A stretch of 64,000 bases of DNA, from NCBI RefSeq assembly GCF_031127815.1, contig NZ_JARXHY010000001.1, positions 1 through 64,000 on the forward strand, given 5' to 3'. This document shows, in pieces, positions 61,378 to 64,000 of the stretch (its first letter is position 1; each line of letters begins with the position of its first letter). The position numbers and the translations under genes are program-made. The notes below the pieces were generated by a model, which saw only the letters and a program-made list of their open reading frames with translations, had not been told where the DNA came from and ran no database searches. Source of the stretch: Pelagicoccus sp. SDUM812003. Its GTDB lineage: Bacteria; Verrucomicrobiota; Verrucomicrobiia; Opitutales; Opitutaceae.

Positions 61378-62826
61378 ATGTCTATTGTGAAAGGCTATTA
61401 TCAATGCTTTGTGGATGGCGAGTGGATCGATAGTTCCTCTGGCGAGCGAATCGATGTGCGCAATCCCGCTAACGGCGAGTTGTTCGCCCAGGTTCCGTCG
61501 TGCAGCAAGGACGACGCCCAGCGCGCTTTGGAAAGCAGCGCTCGGGCCCAGAAGGAGTGGCAGGCCCTGCCGCCGGTCGAGCGAGCGAAGTACCTGCTCG
61601 CCCTGTGCGAGAAGCTCGAGGAGGAGAAGGACCACTTTGCCCGTCTGCTGGTGATGGAGCAGGGCAAGACCTTGGCCGAAGCCGAGTACGAGGTCGACGA
61701 CACGATCCGCTACATCCAGTACAACGCGGAGGCGGGCCGCCGCATCGAGGGTCAGATCTTTCCGACCGACGCGCCGCGCGAGCAATTGTGGATACACAAG
61801 GTGCCGTATGGCGTGACGGTGGGGCTTTGCGCTTTCAACTATCCTCTGGCCCTGATCGGGCGCAAGATTGGCCCGGCCTTGATCACGGGCAATACGATGG
61901 TGCTGAAGCCGCACGAGTTGACCCCGGTGAGCGCCTGCGAATTTTGCCGCTTGGTGAAGGAGGTCGGCTTGCCCAAGGGGGTGATCAACATGGTGATCGG
62001 CACCGGGCTGGAAATCGGAGCGACCTTGGTCGAGAGTCCGATCACGAAGCTGGTTACTGTGACCGGCAGCATTCGGGCGGGGCAGGCGATTTGCGCCTCC
62101 GCGGCGGAGAACGTGACCGCCCTCTCGCTAGAGCTCGGTGGCAAGGCTCCTTTTATTGTATTGGAAGATGCTGACATCGACGAGGCGGTCGAGGCGGCGG
62201 TGGTGGCCCGCTACGCGAATTGCGGCCAGGTGTGCATTTGCAACGAGATGGTCTTGGTGCACGAAGCGGTGGCGGATGAGTTTACCGAGAAGGTGATCGC
62301 CCGGGCTTCGCAGATCAAGGTGGGCGACCCGATGAAAAACATCGGCATGGGGGCCAGCACCAGCCCCGGCGGGTTGAAGCGGATCGAGGACATCGTCAAC
62401 GAGACGGTGAAGCAAGGCGCCAAGGTCGCGCTCGGCGGCAAGCGTCCCGAGGGCCCGGAATTCGAGAAGGGGAACTGGTACCTGCCCACTATCCTGACCG
62501 ATGTGACCAAGGACATGGCGGCGGTGCAGGAAGAGATCTTCGGACCGGTGATGCCGATTGTACGGATTTCCGGATACGAAGAAGCTCTTGAGATCGCCAA
62601 TGCGCGAAACGATGGCTTGTCGGCCTACCTTTGGACGAAGAACTACTCGACCTTCATGGACGCGATCCAGCGCATGGAGACGGGAACGATCTTCATCAAC
62701 AAGGGCATTTGCGGCTACATCCAGGGCTACCACTCCGGTCACAAGCGCAGTGGCTTGGGGGGCGAGGATGGCATCTACGGCTTGGAAGGCTATCTGCAGA
62801 AGCGGACGATCTATCTCAAGTACTAG
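61378..62826 (+). CDS. aldA: AldA-like aldehyde dehydrogenase
   Basis: This 482-residue NAD-dependent aldehyde dehydrogenase has the general base Glu252 ([11 protein letters not shown]) and the catalytic Cys286 (NCGQVCIC). The C-terminus [25 protein letters not shown] resembles E. coli AldA, which oxidises L-lactaldehyde and glycolaldehyde. L-Lactaldehyde is the product of fucose and rhamnose breakdown, and three fucosidase genes lie 7-10 kb upstream, so the substrate is plausible but inferred. No ribosome-binding site is visible before the ATG. It is followed by a cupin gene after 21 bases. Confidence 0.82.
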   Translation: MSIVKGYYQCFVDGEWIDSSSGERIDVRNPANGELFAQVPSCSKDDAQRALESSARAQKEWQALPPVERAKYLLALCEKLEEEKDHFARLLVMEQGKTLAEAEYEVDDTIRYIQYNAEAGRRIEGQIFPTDAPREQLWIHKVPYGVTVGLCAFNYPLALIGRKIGPALITGNTMVLKPHELTPVSACEFCRLVKEVGLPKGVINMVIGTGLEIGATLVESPITKLVTVTGSIRAGQAICASAAENVTALSLELGGKAPFIVLEDADIDEAVEAAVVARYANCGQVCICNEMVLVHEAVADEFTEKVIARASQIKVGDPMKNIGMGASTSPGGLKRIEDIVNETVKQGAKVALGGKRPEGPEFEKGNWYLPTILTDVTKDMAAVQEEIFGPVMPIVRISGYEEALEIANARNDGLSAYLWTKNYSTFMDAIQRMETGTIFINKGICGYIQGYHSGHKRSGLGGEDGIYGLEGYLQKRTIYLKY

Positions 62827-62847
62827 TCCGGGAAGGGGAGTTGCGAA

Positions 62848-63216
62848 ATGAGCAGACACTATCTCATGAGTCAAACGGAGTGCGGGAGTGTTCTCTCCGA
62901 AAATGAGGGGCCCTCTTTTAGCCTCTTGGATTTTCCTGGTTGGAAGGGCTTGTCTCTAGAGGATGTTGGGCTGCTTTTTTTCCTGTTCGATATCGAAGCA
63001 GGAGCCGCCGAATTTCCGTTGCACGCATCGGAGGACGAGTGGTTGGCTTATGTGATCGAAGGGGGTGGAGAGCTGTATTCCGGTTTCGGCGATACGAAAA
63101 AGACGGGATCTGTTCGTTTCGCGGAAGGGGATTTCATCACCTTCCACTCGAATACATCGCATGCCTGGAAGAACGGGCAGCAGCGGACGCGGATCCTCTT
63201 TGCCAGGAAGGCTTAG
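62848..63216 (+). CDS. cupin-domain protein
   Basis: This 122-residue single-domain beta-barrel protein contains the cupin pattern EFPLHASEDEWLAYVIEGGGELYSGFGD...GDFITFHSNTSHAWKN, which supplies probable metal ligands (His, Glu, His). A GGGGAG ribosome-binding site precedes the ATG. Small cupins in sugar and organic-acid clusters serve as isomerases, dioxygenases or sensors; which applies here is not known. It belongs to the same transcript as the aldehyde dehydrogenase and lies before the GH2 gene. Confidence 0.78.
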   Translation: MSRHYLMSQTECGSVLSENEGPSFSLLDFPGWKGLSLEDVGLLFFLFDIEAGAAEFPLHASEDEWLAYVIEGGGELYSGFGDTKKTGSVRFAEGDFITFHSNTSHAWKNGQQRTRILFARKA

Positions 63217-63304
63217 CCTATAGACCAGAGGAAATGTATTTAAATAGTGGATAGCGATGCAAGGTCGCTTCCCACCTCGAGAACTATTGAAAACCTACTT
63301 TGTC

Positions 63305-64000
63305 ATGGAAATTGATCTCAGCGGAAATCACTGGAAGATGGAAAAGATTCGCCCCGGAGCTGGGGTGAAGGAGGAATGGCACAAACTGCCTTCCGAATAC
63401 CAAGGGACTTACTTCAATTGGAATCAGGCCTCGGTGCCGGGCGACGTCTACACGGACCTTCAGCGGGCGGGTGAGATTGACGACATCCTGATGGGCCGAA
63501 ACATGGGCAAGGCGAAGTGGGCCCATGAATACGAGTATTGGTACATGTCCAAGTTCAACGCTCCGGAAGAAATGCGGGGCAAGCAGATCGAGCTGGTTTT
63601 TGAAGGCGTCGACTACAGTTGCGAGGTTTGGCTTAATGGTATCTACCTCGGCAAGCACGAGGGCATGTACGAGGATTTTCACTTCGACATAACCCGCCTG
63701 ACCCGTTTCGAGCAATGGTACGAAGGCTGCAATATCATTATGATCAAGCTCGATCCTCCGCCGCGCAACTATCGACGTGTGGCGGGTAAGAAGTTCTGCT
63801 TCTCCGGCGACTACATGCCAGGGTTAGTGCCCTTTGGCATATGGCGTCCAGTCAAGGTGCGTGCGACTGGAATTACGCGTATTCGAAATTTCAGGATTGA
63901 GTCAGATCTGTTGAGCCAGCAGGGGGCAAATGTAAGGGTAGAAATCGAAATTGAGAACTTGGGCTGTCAGCCGATCGAAGTAGATCTGGTTACCCAGATC
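63305..64000 (+). CDS. GH2 beta-mannosidase-like enzyme (5' part, cut by window end)
   Basis: At least 232 residues of an open gene. The start resembles the N-terminal sugar-binding domain of family 2 beta-mannosidases ([64 protein letters not shown]), followed by [10 protein letters not shown]. Signal-peptide-like sequence is absent, which suggests a cytosolic enzyme. The catalytic barrel is outside the window. It lies 88 bases after the cupin gene and probably continues the glycan-degradation region. The ATG at 63305 is the first in frame. Confidence 0.82.
   Translation, partial: MEIDLSGNHWKMEKIRPGAGVKEEWHKLPSEYQGTYFNWNQASVPGDVYTDLQRAGEIDDILMGRNMGKAKWAHEYEYWYMSKFNAPEEMRGKQIELVFEGVDYSCEVWLNGIYLGKHEGMYEDFHFDITRLTRFEQWYEGCNIIMIKLDPPPRNYRRVAGKKFCFSGDYMPGLVPFGIWRPVKVRATGITRIRNFRIESDLLSQQGANVRVEIEIENLGCQPIEVDLVTQI

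Overview
ORGANISM. The window is G+C-rich bacterial chromosome. It is dense with secreted polysaccharide hydrolases (GH5, GH9, three GH29, GH2), LamG/BACON cell-surface proteins, a TonB-dependent receptor paired with YfiR and a CHASE8-type hybrid kinase, XylR- and AraC-type sugar regulators, and an ECF42 sigma factor with DGPF/YCII genes. That combination suggests a marine, glycan-degrading Verrucomicrobiota of the Opitutae (Pelagicoccus/Coraliomargarita-like). This is an inference from gene content; no rRNA or other phylogenetic marker is present.

LAYOUT. 0-9 kb: methionine aminopeptidase, AraC regulator, GH5 glucanase, MYG1-family protein, membrane coiled-coil protein, secreted fibronectin/DUF1349-like protein, alpha/beta hydrolase. 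9-14 kb: TonB receptor converging on a yfiR/hybrid-kinase operon. 14-20 kb: Na/Pi cotransporter, divergent arsR/old-yellow-enzyme pair with clear operator-like repeats, SAM methyltransferase and SpoU RNA methyltransferase, and a membrane-anchored nuclease-fold protein without the nuclease residues. 20-29 kb: GH9, a 1,254-residue LamG/BACON surface protein, polysaccharide deacetylase, small conserved proteins. 29-35 kb: D-lactate dehydrogenase, then an ECF42 sigma gene and a six-gene DGPF/VOC/SnoaL/DoxX operon preceded by a near-perfect ECF42-type promoter. 35-42 kb: TetR-controlled RND efflux system (adaptor, pump, outer-membrane factor) ending in a terminator. 42-46 kb: mobile-element scar with a Fic protein, 160-bp tandem repeats each starting with the 3' end of a tRNA(CAU), a tRNA 3'-half, an intact tyrosine recombinase, and an IS1595 transposase fragment joined to a histidine-kinase fragment. 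46-56 kb: XylR- and AraC-type regulators divergent from secreted and cytosolic glycosidases, including three tandem GH29 alpha-L-fucosidases, the third a pseudogene. 56-64 kb: an IclR-controlled catabolic block (double-domain class III CoA-transferase, solute-binding-like protein without a signal peptide, enoyl-CoA hydratase, AldA-like aldehyde dehydrogenase, cupin) running into a GH2 beta-mannosidase-like gene cut by the window end.

HOW IT FITS TOGETHER. The right-hand third looks like a fucose-containing-glycan utilisation region: fucosidases release L-fucose, and an AldA-type enzyme is what a lactaldehyde-yielding fucose or rhamnose route would need. The tRNA 3'-half plus recombinase at its left edge raises the possibility that this block arrived on an integrative element whose other end lies beyond the window. 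The middle part holds regulated stress and detoxification modules: ArsR-OYE, ECF42-DGPF and TetR-RND.
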